The notes under the pieces: generated by a model | The model's input: only the letters and a program-made list of their open reading frames with translations | Database searches by the model: none | What the model was told of the DNA's origin: nothing | Shown here: one piece after another, positions 17,381 through 29,140 of the stretch | Layout: every line of letters starts with the position of its first letter | How positions within the stretch are numbered: position 1 is the first letter of the stretch | Source of the DNA: OMG group bacterium | GTDB taxonomy: Bacteria > Pseudomonadota > Gammaproteobacteria > Pseudomonadales > Azotimanducaceae | DNA length: 62,908 nucleotides | Assembly: GCA_012267385.1 (NCBI GenBank) | Contig: JAAXGW010000027.1 | Coordinates: 1-62,908, forward strand | Direction: 5' to 3' | Position numbers and translations under genes: made by a program

Positions 17381-17779
17381 GTGGCATTACAAAAAATTAG
17401 ACATGAACAAGACGAAGTAAGCATCTTCGACCGAATGAAGTGGTGGTTCGTCTACTTGGTAGTCGCGGGTGGAATTTTCGGTAATTGGTACTATGGAAAT
17501 CCTGATTCCACATACTTCATTCCAGCATTCTGGCGCGCTCTTATTTTGGTTGGAATGGCAGTTGGTTCCGCTGCGCTTTTGCTTACGACCGAACGTGGTA
17601 GAAATTTGTGGATTCTCTTCCGGGATGCACGCTCGGAGATTCGTAAGGTAATCTGGCCGACACGTCCGGAAACGCTACAGACTACTTGGATCGTGTTGAT
17701 TTTAATTGTGATTTTTGCACTCATTTTGTGGTTGTTAGACTCTGGACTCTCGTTATTAGTGCAATGGATCATAGGCTAG
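17381..17779 (+). CDS. secE: preprotein translocase subunit SecE
   Basis: This 132-residue inner-membrane protein has three predicted transmembrane segments (about 21-38, 50-68 and 100-120), like the E. coli form. The conserved amphipathic region EIRKVIWPTRPET lies before the last segment. It stabilises SecY in the translocon. GTG is the start, with GCGGAGGA about 11 bases upstream. nusG begins three bases after its stop codon, the standard secE-nusG pair. Confidence 0.95.
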   Translation: MALQKIRHEQDEVSIFDRMKWWFVYLVVAGGIFGNWYYGNPDSTYFIPAFWRALILVGMAVGSAALLLTTERGRNLWILFRDARSEIRKVIWPTRPETLQTTWIVLILIVIFALILWLLDSGLSLLVQWIIG

Positions 17780-17782
17780 CTC

Positions 17783-18352
17783 GTGACTGATCAAACCACC
17801 GAGACTGACTCTAGCGAAGGTACCAAATCTTGGTACGTAGTGAACGCTTATTCCGGTTATGAGAAAAAGGTAGCTGAAGTGTTGCGTGAGCGAATTGAAC
17901 TCTCTAAACACAAAAAATGCTTCGGTGAAGTGCTTGTACCTGCCGAAGAAGTCGTGGAAATGCGCGCGGGACAAAAGCGCCGTAGCGAACGAAAGTTCTT
18001 TCCAGGATACATTCTCGTCCAAATGATGATGAACGAAGACACATGGCAAATTGTGAACTCAACACCACGCATTAAAGGCTTCGTTGGTGGTAAGTTTGGG
18101 AACCCCACACCCATCTCAGATGTTGAAGCTAACTTCATTTTGGATAGAATAGAACAGGGGAACGACCAAGCTACCCCCAAGACATTGTTTGGGGTAGGGG
18201 AGCTTGTACGCATCATTGATGGGCCCTTCGTGGATTTCAACGGTATCGTTGAAGAAGTTAACTATGAGAAGAGTCGGCTTGTAGTTTCGGTAACAATATT
18301 TGGTCGCTCAACCCCGGTTGAGCTGGATTTCTCTCAAGTCGAGAAAGGATAA
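17783..18352 (+). CDS. nusG: transcription termination/antitermination factor NusG
   Basis: This 189-residue factor binds the RNA polymerase clamp through its NGN domain and Rho or S10 through its C-terminal KOW domain. The N-terminus [19 protein letters not shown] and the KOW segment [20 protein letters not shown] are clear. It starts at GTG three bases after secE and is co-transcribed with it. Confidence 0.96.
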   Translation: MTDQTTETDSSEGTKSWYVVNAYSGYEKKVAEVLRERIELSKHKKCFGEVLVPAEEVVEMRAGQKRRSERKFFPGYILVQMMMNEDTWQIVNSTPRIKGFVGGKFGNPTPISDVEANFILDRIEQGNDQATPKTLFGVGELVRIIDGPFVDFNGIVEEVNYEKSRLVVSVTIFGRSTPVELDFSQVEKG

Positions 18353-18367
18353 ATTCAAGAACTTCAT

Positions 18368-18406
18368 AAGTGCCTGTTGCGCGCCTAGCTTGCTCGCGGC
18401 ACTTTT
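18368..18406 (+). promoter_or_regulatory. hairpin with short U tract between nusG and rplK
   Basis: AAGTGCC (18368-18374) pairs perfectly with GGCACTT (18398-18404) around a 23-base loop that can itself pair through GCG and CGC, and TTTT follows. It is a candidate leaky terminator of the secE-nusG unit or part of an rplK leader. The long loop and the short U tract make termination uncertain. Confidence 0.4.
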
Positions 18407-18422
18407 GGATATGTGAACTTTT

Positions 18423-18854
18423 ATGGCAAAAAAGATTCAAACGTACATTAAGTTACAGGTACCTGCTGGACAGGCGACTCCTGCACCACCGGTAGGACCA
18501 GCATTAGGGCAACACGGTATCAATATCGTGGAGTTTACCAAATCGTTCAACGCCCAAACGCAGAAGATGGAGCCCGGGGTACCGATACCTTGCACGATCA
18601 CGGTTTACACGGATCGAAGTTTCACTTATGTAACAAAGAGTCCGCCAGCATCATTTCTTATTCGAAAGGCCGCGGGAGTAGAAAAGGGAAGTGGAACTCC
18701 TAACACCGAGAAGGTCGGAAAAGTGACAAGAGCTCAATTAGAAGACATTGCGAAGATCAAAGAACCTGATCTCACTTCGGCCAGCTTAGATGCTGCCGTA
18801 CGAACACTAGCGGGAAGTGCTCGCAGTGCAGGCATCGAAGTAGAGGGTCTGTGA
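18423..18854 (+). CDS. rplK: 50S ribosomal protein L11
   Basis: This 143-residue protein binds the GTPase-associated centre of 23S rRNA. The flexible N-terminal domain shows [20 protein letters not shown] with the conserved prolines contacted by thiostrepton, and the RNA-binding C-terminal domain contains [12 protein letters not shown]. Its TGA overlaps the rplA start by one base, so the two are coupled. Confidence 0.97.
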   Translation: MAKKIQTYIKLQVPAGQATPAPPVGPALGQHGINIVEFTKSFNAQTQKMEPGVPIPCTITVYTDRSFTYVTKSPPASFLIRKAAGVEKGSGTPNTEKVGKVTRAQLEDIAKIKEPDLTSASLDAAVRTLAGSARSAGIEVEGL

Positions 18855-19552
18855 TGAGTAAGTTGTCGAAGCGAAAGAAATTGTTTGAGGAAAAAGTAGA
18901 TCACACCCGACGCTACGATGTGGAAGAAGCTGTAAAAATCTTGAACGAGATCGCGACCAAAACGAAATTTAAAGAATCTTTGGAAATCGCGATAAACCTC
19001 GGGATTGACCCACGACGTTCAGATCAACTCGTCCGTGGATCGACGATTCTGCCTCACGGGATTGGCAAGACTGTCAAAGTTGCTGTGTTTGCTGATGGAG
19101 ATCAGGCGGAGGCGGCGAGTGCCGCAGGTGCAGACGTAGTAGGACTAGAGGACCTTGTTGAGAGTGTTAAGAAAGGCGACTACGATTTTGATGTTGTGCT
19201 AGCCACGCCTAGTAGTATGCGACTCCTCGGACAGCTAGGTCGGATATTGGGACCCCGAGGACTCATGCCCAATGCTAAATCCGGCACAGTGACTAACGAC
19301 ATGGCTGTAGCGGTTAAAAATGCCAAGTCAGGTCAAGTACAGTTTCGCGCCGACCGTGGCGGGGTGATTCACGGCTGCGTCGGTCAGGTGGGACAAACCC
19401 CAGAGCAAGTGAAGGACAACATCGTTGCATTAGTAGATGACCTTAAACGAGCTCGCCCCGCATCGGCTAAAGGAACTTACTTTAAGAAAGTCACTCTATC
19501 CTCAACGATGGGACCAGGAGTGATGCTAGAAGAAGCGTCGATTGGGTTGTAG
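18854..19552 (+). CDS. rplA: 50S ribosomal protein L1
   Basis: This 232-residue protein forms the mobile L1 stalk next to the E site and in many bacteria represses its own operon. [16 protein letters not shown] aligns with the E. coli N-terminus when the ATG at 18854 is used, in preference to the GTG one codon earlier. Family blocks LGIDPRRSDQLVRGSTILPHG and GRILGPRGLMPNAKSGTVT are present. Confidence 0.96.
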   Translation: MSKLSKRKKLFEEKVDHTRRYDVEEAVKILNEIATKTKFKESLEIAINLGIDPRRSDQLVRGSTILPHGIGKTVKVAVFADGDQAEAASAAGADVVGLEDLVESVKKGDYDFDVVLATPSSMRLLGQLGRILGPRGLMPNAKSGTVTNDMAVAVKNAKSGQVQFRADRGGVIHGCVGQVGQTPEQVKDNIVALVDDLKRARPASAKGTYFKKVTLSSTMGPGVMLEEASIGL

Positions 19553-19588
19553 AACCTAACGGACGCACGAGTTAAATCGAGAATTTAA

Positions 19589-20119
19589 ATGCCTCTAGCC
19601 TTTCATGAAAAAGAAGCGATCGTTGCAGCGACTCGAGATAGCGCTATCAACTCAGTGTCGACGTTGCTGGCAGATTATCGCGGGCTTTCCGTGCAAGAAG
19701 CGACAAGCTTACGGAAGCAGGCTAGAGAACAAGGGGTACAGCTTCAAGTCGTCCGGAACACTTTAGCGCGCTTAGCTTTGAAAGATACCGACCACGCATG
19801 TTTGGTCGAGAGTATTGATGGTCCTACTATGCTGGCGTTTTCACCTAGTGATCCAGGTGCCAGCGCGCGCTTATTCAAAGAGCTTCTAAAGACCGGTACG
19901 AATATTGAAGTTAAAGCAATCTCGGTAGCTGGGACGCTCTGTTCCAGCGAACAATTGGATGCAGTGGCATCCTTACCCACGCGTGAGGAAGCTCTTGCCC
20001 AACTGATGTCTGTCGTGCTTGGACCGGTCACCAAATTAGCACAGGTACTTCATGCTGTACCGAGCAAGCTTGTGCGAACCTTGGATGCCATTCGAGAACA
20101 GAAACCAACCGGTGCCTAG
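19589..20119 (+). CDS. rplJ: 50S ribosomal protein L10
   Basis: This 176-residue stalk-base protein anchors the L7/L12 dimers through its C-terminal helix. The N-terminal globular domain shows STLLADYRGLSVQEATSLRK and VVRNTLARLAL. It follows rplA after only 36 bases, so the long autoregulated L10 leader known in E. coli does not fit here. Confidence 0.95.
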   Translation: MPLAFHEKEAIVAATRDSAINSVSTLLADYRGLSVQEATSLRKQAREQGVQLQVVRNTLARLALKDTDHACLVESIDGPTMLAFSPSDPGASARLFKELLKTGTNIEVKAISVAGTLCSSEQLDAVASLPTREEALAQLMSVVLGPVTKLAQVLHAVPSKLVRTLDAIREQKPTGA

Positions 20120-20171
20120 AGCACCATTTACCCTAAATTTCTACTGCGATTAATCAAGGAGAACCAATCGT

Positions 20172-20555
20172 ATGAGTCTTAGCAGAGACGAAATACTTGA
20201 TGCAATTGCTGACATGTCGGTGATGGAAGTCGTCGAGCTTGTCAGCGCGATGGAAGAAAAATTCGGTGTTACCGCGGCCGCGGCGGTAGCAGCTGCACCA
20301 ATAGCAGCCACTGTCGACAGCGGTACAGCAGAAGCAGATGAACAAACTGAATTCGATGTGAAGCTCGTCGCGACTCCGGAAAAACGAGTTGCATTGATTA
20401 AAGTCATCCGCGAAATCACTGGACTAGGGCTGAAGGAAGCTAAGACCTTAGTAGATGAAGCCCCTTGTACTGTGAAGGAACAAGTTAGCAAAGACGAAGC
20501 ACAAGAAATCAAGACGAAGCTTGAAGACGCCGGCGCAACGGTCGAGTTCAAGTAA
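20172..20555 (+). CDS. rplL: 50S ribosomal protein L7/L12
   Basis: This 127-residue acidic stalk protein recruits translational GTPases. It has an N-terminal dimerisation helix ([20 protein letters not shown]), an Ala-rich hinge ([14 protein letters not shown]), and the C-terminal domain with [27 protein letters not shown] lies upstream of the ATG. A perfect hairpin separates it from rpoB. Confidence 0.97.
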   Translation: MSLSRDEILDAIADMSVMEVVELVSAMEEKFGVTAAAAVAAAPIAATVDSGTAEADEQTEFDVKLVATPEKRVALIKVIREITGLGLKEAKTLVDEAPCTVKEQVSKDEAQEIKTKLEDAGATVEFK

Positions 20556-20621
20556 ACCAAGTCGTCAAACTTCTACATTCAATACTCCTGAACCTAGAAC
20601 GTACCTCGCGTTCTTTTGCCT

Positions 20622-20651
20622 GTAATCCGGCCAATGCCGGATTACGCATTT
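20622..20651 (+). terminator. rplL-rpoB attenuator-like hairpin
   Basis: GTAATCCGGC (20622-20631) and GCCGGATTAC (20636-20645) form a perfect 10-base-pair stem with a CAAT loop, followed by GCATTTTTCT. The position matches the known attenuator between rplL and rpoB in E. coli, which lowers RNA polymerase expression relative to ribosomal proteins. The U tract is short and offset by three bases, consistent with partial rather than full termination. Confidence 0.7.
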
Positions 20652-20667
20652 TTCTGAGGAACAATTA

Positions 20668-23600
20668 ATGGCATATTCCTTTACGGAAAAAAAGCGTATT
20701 AGAAAAGACTTTAGTCGCCTCTCGGTACCTGTCGAGTTACAGAACCTACTGGAAATTCAGACCAAGTCGTACGCGAAATTTTTGCAAAAAGACATCGAGA
20801 CCGCAAAGCGCGAGGAGATTGGTCTACACGGTGCTTTCAGCTCGGTTTTCCCTATGGAAAACAACGCCCAGACCGCGTATCTAAACTACGTGTCTTACCG
20901 CTTGGAAGATCCTCACTTTGATGTCGAGGATTGCATCTCACGAGGCGCGACATACGCCGCTCCAATGCATATGACTGTCCGGCTGATTCTCTATAGCCGC
21001 GAGACCGGAAAAGTGAAATCAGCAACCGATCAAGAGGTGTTTGTCGGTGAGATTCCCCTCATGACCCCGAGTGGCAGTTTCATTATTAACGGTACCGAGC
21101 GCGTCGTCGTATCTCAGCTCCATCGTTCTCCCGGCGTGTTATTTAGCCATGATAAAGGTAAGAGTCACGCATCCGGCCGGTTGCTCTATCACGCCCGAGT
21201 CATTCCGTATCGAGGGTCTTGGCTAGATTTCGAGTTTGGGTACGAGTCCAAGGAACAAAAAGAGTACTTATACGTCCGGATCGACCGGCGAAAGAAACTT
21301 CCAGTCACCCAGTTTTTGCGTGCCCTCTACTATGTCGACGGTGTCGAGTACTCGGACGAAAAGATTCTGAGCTTGTTCTTTGATTTCAACCATTACACCA
21401 TTCGGCGGAACGGGCTCATTTCTTGGAACTGCGAACCAGACCGACTGATCGGTTCTCGGGCAAGTTTTGACATCGTCGTAGATGATCAGATTCTCGCAAA
21501 GGCAGGTGATCTAATCACTCAACGCCATGTCCGGCAACTTCGGAATTCGAACATCAAAAAAATGGAGGTTCCGCGCCAATTTCTCATCGATCAAACGGTC
21601 GCGAAAACTATCGAGGATCCAGAGACCGGGGAAATTATCGTTCTCTGCAATACTCAATTAACTGAAGAAACGATCGACCGCATTATTTCTAGTGGGGTCA
21701 AGAAACTTGAGACGATCTATACCAATGACTTAGATCAAGGCTCATTTATTTCTGACACTTTACGCAAGGATCCGACCGACAGCAAAATCAGGTCGGTGTA
21801 CGAAATTTATAGTGTCATGCGCCCTGGCGAACCGGTGACTGAGGACGCGGCAATTTCGCTGTTCCGCAAACTGTTCTTTGAAGACGAAAGATACGACATG
21901 TCCAAAGTTGGTCGCATGAAGTTTAACAAGCGCTTGCAATCGGATGCGAACGCTGATTGTCATTACCTAACGACCGACGATGTGATCCGCGTATTAAAGA
22001 CATTGATAGACGTACGTAATGGACGTGGTTTTGTCGATGACGTTGATAACTTAGGTAATCGTCGCGTACGATCCGTTGGTGAAATGGCTGAAAACCAGTT
22101 TCGCGTTGGTTTAGTACGGGTCGAACGCGCAGTAAAAGATCGACTGTCTCTAGCAGATAGTGAAGGCTTAATGCCGCAAGACATCATCAATCCTAAACCG
22201 ATTGCCGCTGCAATTAGGGAGTTTTTCGGTTCCCACCAACTATCGCAAATCATGGATCACAACAATCCATTGTCGGAAGTGACAAACAAGCGACGAGTAT
22301 CCGCGCTTGGACCGGGCGGTTTGACAAGGGAACACGCTGGCTTTGAAGTGCGCGACGTACATCCGACTCATTACGGTCGTGTCTGTCCTATCGAAACACC
22401 CGAGGGTCCTACAATCGGATTGATTAACTCGATTGCCACTTATGCGAAGATCAACGATTATGGGTTTATTGAGACTCCTTATCGAAAGGTTAAGAATGGA
22501 AAAGTAACTAAGTCCATTGAATACCTCTCCGCGATTGATGAAAGTGAATACAGGATCGCGCAGGCAAGTTCTCAGGTCGACAAACAAGGGAAATTCGTTG
22601 ATGAGTACGTCGATGTGCGCTATGACAACGAATTCATCAAAGCACAGCCTCAGGATGTGCAATTCATGGATGTGTCCCCAAAACAAATCGTTTCGATTTC
22701 CGCGGCACTGATTCCATTCTTAGAACACGACGAAGCTAATCGAGGTCTGATGGGCTCGAATATGCAACGCCAAGCAGTGCCGACTATTCGCACTGAAGCA
22801 CCGTTGGTCGGCACTGGCGTGGAACGACAACTAGCACGCGATTCGGGTGCTTGCATATATGCAAAACGCGCTGGAGTTGTGGAACTCGTTGATGCGCGCC
22901 GAATTGTAGTCCGCGCGACATCGACTAAACGAACCGATCGGAACGACGGTGGGATTGATATCTACAACCTCATGAAGTTCACTCGTTCCAACCAAGACAC
23001 ATGTATCAATCAACGACCAATAGTGAAACCAAAGGATCGAGTACAAACGGGCGATGTGCTTGCTGACGGTCCGGCCATTGACGCTGGCGAACTAGCCCTC
23101 GGGCAAAACATGCGGATCGCATTCATGGTTTGGAACGGATACAACTATGAAGATTCCATACTTATATCGGAACGCATTGTGCGGGAAGACCGGTTTACGA
23201 GCGTCCATATCAAAGTATTAGAGTGTTCAGCTCTTGAAACCAAGATTGGTCCTGAGGAAATTACGGCTGACATTCCCAACATCAGTCCTTCCGCACTCAA
23301 CAAACTCGACGAATCAGGTATCGTCCATATCGGCGCGGAAGTTCAAACGGGAGATATTTTGGTAGGGAAAGTAACTCCAAAAGGCGAAACTCAATTAACA
23401 CCCGAAGAAAAACTTCTACGTGCTATATTTGGCGAGAAAGCACACGATGTCAAAGACACTTCACTTAGAGTCAAGTCCGACGTGCAAGGTACCGTAGTTG
23501 ATGTCAGAGTCTTTACTCGGGACGGTATGCAGAAGGATGCTCGGGCACGAGCGATCGACGAGGATGAGTTACTCGCAATTGAACAAGACTTAAACGATCA

Positions 23601-24771
23601 ATACCGAATATTTGAACATGCGACCTTGGAGAAGTTAGTTCAAAGCGTAAATGGATCCATCGCCGTACAAGCCCCGGGACTGGATGCGGATAGCAAATTG
23701 ACGTCCGCTTACTTACGTTCCTTAGAGCTGAACGAGTGGCGTAAGTTGCGTGTTGCCGAGGACAAGGTCAATCGTCAAGTCGAAGCCGCGATGCGCTTGT
23801 TGGATCAACGGCAACAACAACGCGATGAAGAGTTCAAACGCAAAAAAGAAAAACTTGAACGACCCGATGAGTTACCCCCTGGTGTCATCAAGTACGTGCG
23901 AGTCTATGTCGCGACCAAGCGCAGGATTCAACCAGGCGACAAGATGGCTGGACGACATGGGAATAAAGGCGTGATCTCGGTGGTTATGCCGGTCGAAGAC
24001 ATGCCGTATGACGAGAACGGCGAACCGGTTGACATTGTGTTAAACCCACTTGGAGTACCTTCCCGAATGAACATAGGTCAGGTGCTTGAAACGCACTTAG
24101 GCTGGGCAGTCAAAGGGATCGGCGACCAGTTAGACGCGCTCTTGCAGCAACAAGCAAAAGTTGAAGAGATTCGACAATTTTTACACTCGGTTTATGACAA
24201 AATGGATGGCAAACCGATCGATTTTGATTCGCTGTCAAATACGGAAATTATTGCTCTCGCACAGGATTACCGTAGAGGTATTCCCGTCGCGACTCCGGTT
24301 TTCGACGGGGCTCGAGAAAGGGATATCAAACAGCTTCTTCAATTAGCCGGACTACCGGAAACGGGTCAGGCTCACTTGTACGATGGTCGTACGGGAAGAC
24401 GATTCGATCGTCCAATTACCGTCGGTTATATGTACATGCTAAAGCTCAATCACCTAGTAGATGAGAAAATGCATGCCAGATCTACGGGTTCCTACGCGCT
24501 GGTCACGCAACAACCACTCGGTGGCAAAGCGCAACAAGGAGGTCAACGTTTTGGCGAAATGGAAGTGTGGGCACTAGAAGCCTACGGTGCAGCATACACG
24601 TTGCAGGAAATTTTGACCGTCAAGTCCGACGACGTTGAAGGCCGTGGCAAGATATTCAAAAACATTATTGATGGCGATTTTCGTATTGAGCCCGGTATGC
24701 CGGAATCATTTAACGTGTTGGCTCGTGAAGTGAAATCACTCGCTATCGATTTAGCACTGCAATCAGAATAA
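20668..24771 (+). CDS. rpoB: DNA-directed RNA polymerase subunit beta
   Basis: This 1367-residue catalytic subunit is slightly longer than that of E. coli (1342). The core motifs [34 protein letters not shown] and [12 protein letters not shown] are all intact. The rifampicin cluster reads [20 protein letters not shown]. Residue 540 is Asn (AAC at 22285-22287) where E. coli has His526, residue 528 is Ile where E. coli has Phe514, and His replaces Gln517. Asn at the 526 position is a known rifampicin-resistance residue. rpoC starts 11 bases downstream. Confidence 0.98.
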   Translation: MAYSFTEKKRIRKDFSRLSVPVELQNLLEIQTKSYAKFLQKDIETAKREEIGLHGAFSSVFPMENNAQTAYLNYVSYRLEDPHFDVEDCISRGATYAAPMHMTVRLILYSRETGKVKSATDQEVFVGEIPLMTPSGSFIINGTERVVVSQLHRSPGVLFSHDKGKSHASGRLLYHARVIPYRGSWLDFEFGYESKEQKEYLYVRIDRRKKLPVTQFLRALYYVDGVEYSDEKILSLFFDFNHYTIRRNGLISWNCEPDRLIGSRASFDIVVDDQILAKAGDLITQRHVRQLRNSNIKKMEVPRQFLIDQTVAKTIEDPETGEIIVLCNTQLTEETIDRIISSGVKKLETIYTNDLDQGSFISDTLRKDPTDSKIRSVYEIYSVMRPGEPVTEDAAISLFRKLFFEDERYDMSKVGRMKFNKRLQSDANADCHYLTTDDVIRVLKTLIDVRNGRGFVDDVDNLGNRRVRSVGEMAENQFRVGLVRVERAVKDRLSLADSEGLMPQDIINPKPIAAAIREFFGSHQLSQIMDHNNPLSEVTNKRRVSALGPGGLTREHAGFEVRDVHPTHYGRVCPIETPEGPTIGLINSIATYAKINDYGFIETPYRKVKNGKVTKSIEYLSAIDESEYRIAQASSQVDKQGKFVDEYVDVRYDNEFIKAQPQDVQFMDVSPKQIVSISAALIPFLEHDEANRGLMGSNMQRQAVPTIRTEAPLVGTGVERQLARDSGACIYAKRAGVVELVDARRIVVRATSTKRTDRNDGGIDIYNLMKFTRSNQDTCINQRPIVKPKDRVQTGDVLADGPAIDAGELALGQNMRIAFMVWNGYNYEDSILISERIVREDRFTSVHIKVLECSALETKIGPEEITADIPNISPSALNKLDESGIVHIGAEVQTGDILVGKVTPKGETQLTPEEKLLRAIFGEKAHDVKDTSLRVKSDVQGTVVDVRVFTRDGMQKDARARAIDEDELLAIEQDLNDQYRIFEHATLEKLVQSVNGSIAVQAPGLDADSKLTSAYLRSLELNEWRKLRVAEDKVNRQVEAAMRLLDQRQQQRDEEFKRKKEKLERPDELPPGVIKYVRVYVATKRRIQPGDKMAGRHGNKGVISVVMPVEDMPYDENGEPVDIVLNPLGVPSRMNIGQVLETHLGWAVKGIGDQLDALLQQQAKVEEIRQFLHSVYDKMDGKPIDFDSLSNTEIIALAQDYRRGIPVATPVFDGARERDIKQLLQLAGLPETGQAHLYDGRTGRRFDRPITVGYMYMLKLNHLVDEKMHARSTGSYALVTQQPLGGKAQQGGQRFGEMEVWALEAYGAAYTLQEILTVKSDDVEGRGKIFKNIIDGDFRIEPGMPESFNVLAREVKSLAIDLALQSE

Positions 24772-24782
24772 GGAGACGTACG

Positions 24783-27700
24783 TTGGTAGATTTTTTTAAT
24801 CCCCCGAGAAGAACGCAATCCGTTGATGAATTTGACTCCGTAAAGATTGCGTTAGCGTCCCCGGACTTGGTTCGGGCATGGTCTTTCGGTGAAGTTCGAA
24901 AGCCTGAAACAATCAACTATCGGACTCTAAAACCCGAACGCGATGGTTTATTCTGCGCCAAGATATTTGGGCCGATGAAGGATAACGAATGCTTGTGCGG
25001 GAAGTATAAGCGCATGAAGCATCGTGGCGTCATTTGTGAAAAGTGTGGAGTCGAAGTCACCACGAAAAAGGTTCGTCGTGAACGTATGGGTCACATTGAA
25101 CTCGCGGCTCCGGTCGCTCACATCTGGTTCTTGAAATCATTACCTTCGCGGATTGGATTGATGCTGGACATAACTCTTCGTGAGATTGAACGGGTACTGC
25201 ATTTCGACTCATACATTGTGATCGATCCATTGATGACCGATCTACAAGCCGGCACGCTACTAACCGAGGAAGAGCATGAAGAAGCAGTCGAGCGGTTTGG
25301 CAACGGTGAATTCATTGCCAAAATGGGTGCCGAAGGAATCCTTGAACTGCTTGACAGTATCGATTTGAAACAGAAAGCAGCCGAGCTGAGAGAAGAGATT
25401 GACAGTACAACTTCAGAAGCAAAAATCAAGAAGTTGTCTAAGCGTCTCAAGCTCGTAGAAGCTTTTATGAACTCTGGGAATAAACCGGGTTGGATGATTT
25501 TGCGAACGCTGCCGGTCTTGCCTCCAGACCTACGACCTTTGGTTCCGATGGAGGGTGGCCGCTTTGCCACTTCCGATCTCAATGATCTCTACCGGCGCGT
25601 GATCAATCGCAACAACAGACTCGAGAAGTTGTTGGAACTGAGTGCACCGGAAATCATCATTCGGAACGAGAAACGAATGCTCCAAGAAGCGGTTGATGCC
25701 CTGCTTGACAACGGTCGTAGAGGTAGAGCAATCTTAGGTACCAACAAGCGACAATTGAAGTCCCTGTCGGACATGATAAAGGGTAAACAGGGGAGATTTC
25801 GCCAAAACCTACTTGGTAAACGAGTTGATTTTTCAGGTCGTTCGGTCATTGTGGTTGGTCCGGAACTCAAACTGCACGAATGTGGGTTGCCGAAGAAGAT
25901 GGCTTTAGAGCTGTTCCGCCCCTTCGTTTTGGGTGAGCTACAGAGGCGTGAACTCGCTGACAGTATCAAGCAAGCCAAAGCGCTAATAGAGGAAGAACGT
26001 CCTCAGGTGTGGGATGTGCTCGCAGATGTCATTCGTGAGCATCCAGTGTTGCTCAATCGCGCACCAACGCTCCACCGACTAGGGATTCAGGCTTTTGAAC
26101 CCAAGCTTATTGAAGGAAAAGCAATTCAGTTACATCCGTTAGTGTGCGTCGCATTTAATGCTGACTTCGACGGCGATCAAATGGCTGTCCATGTACCCCT
26201 AACGATCGAAGCACAGCTTGAGTCTCGAGCACTGATGATGTCGACGAACAACATTTTGTCGCCAGCTAGTGGTGAACCGATTATCGTACCAAATCAAGAT
26301 GTCGTTTTGGGTTTGTATTACCTAACGCGAGACCGAATTAACGGTAAAGGTGAAGGTATGATTTTTGCTGATACGCAGGAAGTTGAACGTGCATACTACA
26401 ACGAACAGGTCGCCCTGCATGCAAAAGTGAAGGTTCGTCTCACGGAAGAACAAGCTGGTGGTGAACTGCACACTCACATTGTTGACACGACAGTAGGACG
26501 TTCCCTCCTCGCAGACATCTTGCCAGCAGGACTGAGTTTCAAGTACGTGAATCGAGTTTTAAAACGTGGCGAGATTTCTGACTTAGTTGATATTTGTTAT
26601 CGCCGAGTAGGACTAAAAGAAACAGTGGTTTTCGCGGATCAGCTCATGTACGCTGGCTTTAAGTATTCAACCTATGCGGGCTGTTCAATTGGTGTCGGAG
26701 ATTTAGTTGTTCCAGATGCAAAGGAAGGTATCGTCACTGCCGCGCGGGAACAAATTGAAGATCTCGAAAGGCAATTTCAAGACAATTTATTGTCGCCTAC
26801 GGAAAAATACAACAAAGCAGTTGACATCTGGACGCGCGCGAGCGATCAAATTGCTGCGAAGATGTTAGACGGCATTTCCAAAGAGCAAGTACCCAATCGC
26901 GAAGGCGAATTGGAAGAGCAAGACTCGTTTAATTCCATTTTTATCTACGCTGACTCAAAGGCTCGCGGATCTCCAGCACAGATCAGGCAATTAGCCGGTA
27001 TGCGAGGACTAATGGCGCGACCAGACGGAACGATTATTGAGACTCCAATTGTTTCAAATTTCAGAGAAGGATTGTCCGTTAACGAGTACTTTATCTCGAC
27101 ACATGGATCTCGGAAAGGTTTGGCTGATACCGCGCTCAAAACAGCAAATGCTGGCTACTTAACACGCCGGTTGGTTGACGTTGCACAAGATTTAGTGATC
27201 ACAGAACAAGATTGCGGTACCTCAGAGGGGTTACGCATCACAGCCAAAATTGAAGGTGGCGAAGTCGTTGAACCACTCTCTGAGCGTGTACTGGGACGGA
27301 TTGTGGCAAAGCCGGTGCATGACACTCATACCGGTGAGGAAGCAATCGCTGTTGGGACCATGATTGACGAGGATTGGGTGCAACGGATCGAAGACATGGG
27401 CTTTGATGAGATCTATGTTCGTTCGCCCATCACCTGCGAAACCAAGTTTGGTCTCTGTGCTCGCTGTTACGGCCGAGATCTTGCTCGAGGGCATCTAGTG
27501 AATGTCGGAGAAGCGGTCGGTGTTATCGCGGCACAGTCCATTGGCGAACCCGGCACTCAACTAACACTTCGTACGTTCCACATCGGCGGTGCGGCTTCCC
27601 GCGCGACAGCAGACGACAGCGTTCAGGTAGAACATGGCGGGTTGTTGCGTTTTCAAAATATCAACACCGTCCGCAACCCAGATGGTCATCTGGTTGTCGT

Positions 27701-29027
27701 ATCTCGTTCCGGAAAAATCATGATTTTTGACGAACGCGGTCGAGAGCGCGAACGCTATTCGGTACCTTATGGTGCCACGTTAGCGGCCGAAGAAGGTGAT
27801 AACGTAATTGCAGGACAGATTGTCGCTAAGTGGGATCCACACTACCACTTGATTATTTCTGAACAAGAAGGGATCGTACACTTTGACGATATGGAAGAAG
27901 GACGCTCTGTTCGTACCCAAACGGATGAAGAGACAGGTTTGACAATATTGAGCGTTATACCCGATTCTGAAAGGCCGGAAGTTGGCATGGGACTCCGACC
28001 GGGAATCCAACTCTATCGTCCGTCGAAGGATGGAAAGAAGATCCACCCAGACGAAGAAGTACTCGTCAACTACAGCTTACCAGCTGGCGCGAACGTTCTT
28101 GTCGAAGCCGGTGCAAAAGTTCACATTGGTGCAGTGATCGCCAAAGCGCCACAAGAAAGTTCAAAGACCATTGATATTGTTGGTGGTTTACCGAGAGTTA
28201 TTGAACTGTTTGAGGCGCGCAAGCCCAAGGAAAGTGCTGTGATAGCGGAAGCTACTGGGGCTGTTAGCTTCGGCCGAGAAACTCTTACAAAGATTCGATT
28301 GACGATAACGCCTCATCAAACTGATCCTGAGGAAGAGGTTGAACCAATTGAAACTCTGATTCCGAAGACGAGAAATATTTCCGTATTCGCTGGCGAACAT
28401 GTTCAACAGGGTGAGATTGTCTGTGACGGTGCTGTTGACCCGCACGACATCCTTCGCTTACGTGGTGTCGCCGAGCTATCGGAGTACATCATCAGTGGAA
28501 TTCAAGATGTGTATCGATTACAGGGTGTACCTATAAACGACAAGCACATTGAAGTTATTGTGCGGCAAATGTTGCGTAAAGTGGAGATTGAAAGTAGTGG
28601 AGAATCTCGTTTCGTACGGGGTGAACAAGTAGATTTCTCTGAATTACGAGAAGAAGTCGACAGTCTATCAGCCGAAGGAAAGCAAACACCTGAATTTCGT
28701 CGCGTGTTATTGGGTATTACTCGTGGTTCGCTGGCTACAGATTCGTTTATCTCCGCGGCTTCGTTCCAGGAGACCACTCGCGTGTTGACCGAAGCTTCGG
28801 TGACAGGCAAGGTTGACCGTCTTCGTGGCCTAAAGGAGAACGTCGTGGTCGGTCGATTAATTCCCGCAGGCACTGGTCTTGAATATCACCGTCGTCGCAA
28901 ACAACGTCGACGCGAAGAAGTGATCATTCAAGAAGGACGCAATCGCAAAGATTCGGTAGAAGAGATCGAACGATCGCTCGCCGAAATGCTCGCCGAGCAA
29001 GATATCACTGACGAGCCCTCGGAGTAA
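24783..29027 (+). CDS. rpoC: DNA-directed RNA polymerase subunit beta'
   Basis: This 1414-residue subunit carries the catalytic magnesium motif [16 protein letters not shown]. The N-terminal zinc site is formed by CLCGKYK and CEKCGVEV, and the second zinc site by [15 protein letters not shown]. The start is TTG with AGGAG eight to twelve bases upstream; no ATG lies nearby that would keep the conserved N-terminus. It is co-transcribed with rpoB. Confidence 0.98.
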   Translation: MVDFFNPPRRTQSVDEFDSVKIALASPDLVRAWSFGEVRKPETINYRTLKPERDGLFCAKIFGPMKDNECLCGKYKRMKHRGVICEKCGVEVTTKKVRRERMGHIELAAPVAHIWFLKSLPSRIGLMLDITLREIERVLHFDSYIVIDPLMTDLQAGTLLTEEEHEEAVERFGNGEFIAKMGAEGILELLDSIDLKQKAAELREEIDSTTSEAKIKKLSKRLKLVEAFMNSGNKPGWMILRTLPVLPPDLRPLVPMEGGRFATSDLNDLYRRVINRNNRLEKLLELSAPEIIIRNEKRMLQEAVDALLDNGRRGRAILGTNKRQLKSLSDMIKGKQGRFRQNLLGKRVDFSGRSVIVVGPELKLHECGLPKKMALELFRPFVLGELQRRELADSIKQAKALIEEERPQVWDVLADVIREHPVLLNRAPTLHRLGIQAFEPKLIEGKAIQLHPLVCVAFNADFDGDQMAVHVPLTIEAQLESRALMMSTNNILSPASGEPIIVPNQDVVLGLYYLTRDRINGKGEGMIFADTQEVERAYYNEQVALHAKVKVRLTEEQAGGELHTHIVDTTVGRSLLADILPAGLSFKYVNRVLKRGEISDLVDICYRRVGLKETVVFADQLMYAGFKYSTYAGCSIGVGDLVVPDAKEGIVTAAREQIEDLERQFQDNLLSPTEKYNKAVDIWTRASDQIAAKMLDGISKEQVPNREGELEEQDSFNSIFIYADSKARGSPAQIRQLAGMRGLMARPDGTIIETPIVSNFREGLSVNEYFISTHGSRKGLADTALKTANAGYLTRRLVDVAQDLVITEQDCGTSEGLRITAKIEGGEVVEPLSERVLGRIVAKPVHDTHTGEEAIAVGTMIDEDWVQRIEDMGFDEIYVRSPITCETKFGLCARCYGRDLARGHLVNVGEAVGVIAAQSIGEPGTQLTLRTFHIGGAASRATADDSVQVEHGGLLRFQNINTVRNPDGHLVVVSRSGKIMIFDERGRERERYSVPYGATLAAEEGDNVIAGQIVAKWDPHYHLIISEQEGIVHFDDMEEGRSVRTQTDEETGLTILSVIPDSERPEVGMGLRPGIQLYRPSKDGKKIHPDEEVLVNYSLPAGANVLVEAGAKVHIGAVIAKAPQESSKTIDIVGGLPRVIELFEARKPKESAVIAEATGAVSFGRETLTKIRLTITPHQTDPEEEVEPIETLIPKTRNISVFAGEHVQQGEIVCDGAVDPHDILRLRGVAELSEYIISGIQDVYRLQGVPINDKHIEVIVRQMLRKVEIESSGESRFVRGEQVDFSELREEVDSLSAEGKQTPEFRRVLLGITRGSLATDSFISAASFQETTRVLTEASVTGKVDRLRGLKENVVVGRLIPAGTGLEYHRRRKQRRREEVIIQEGRNRKDSVEEIERSLAEMLAEQDITDEPSE

Positions 29028-29140
29028 AACATAGAAAATTCAAGAGAATCTCTAAAATACCGTGCTCAAAACTCTGTGCGCCCGTTGAATCTCGGTGCGT
29101 TGGAGAATTCCTGTAATTTGACGCTGGAGGGAATGTAAAC

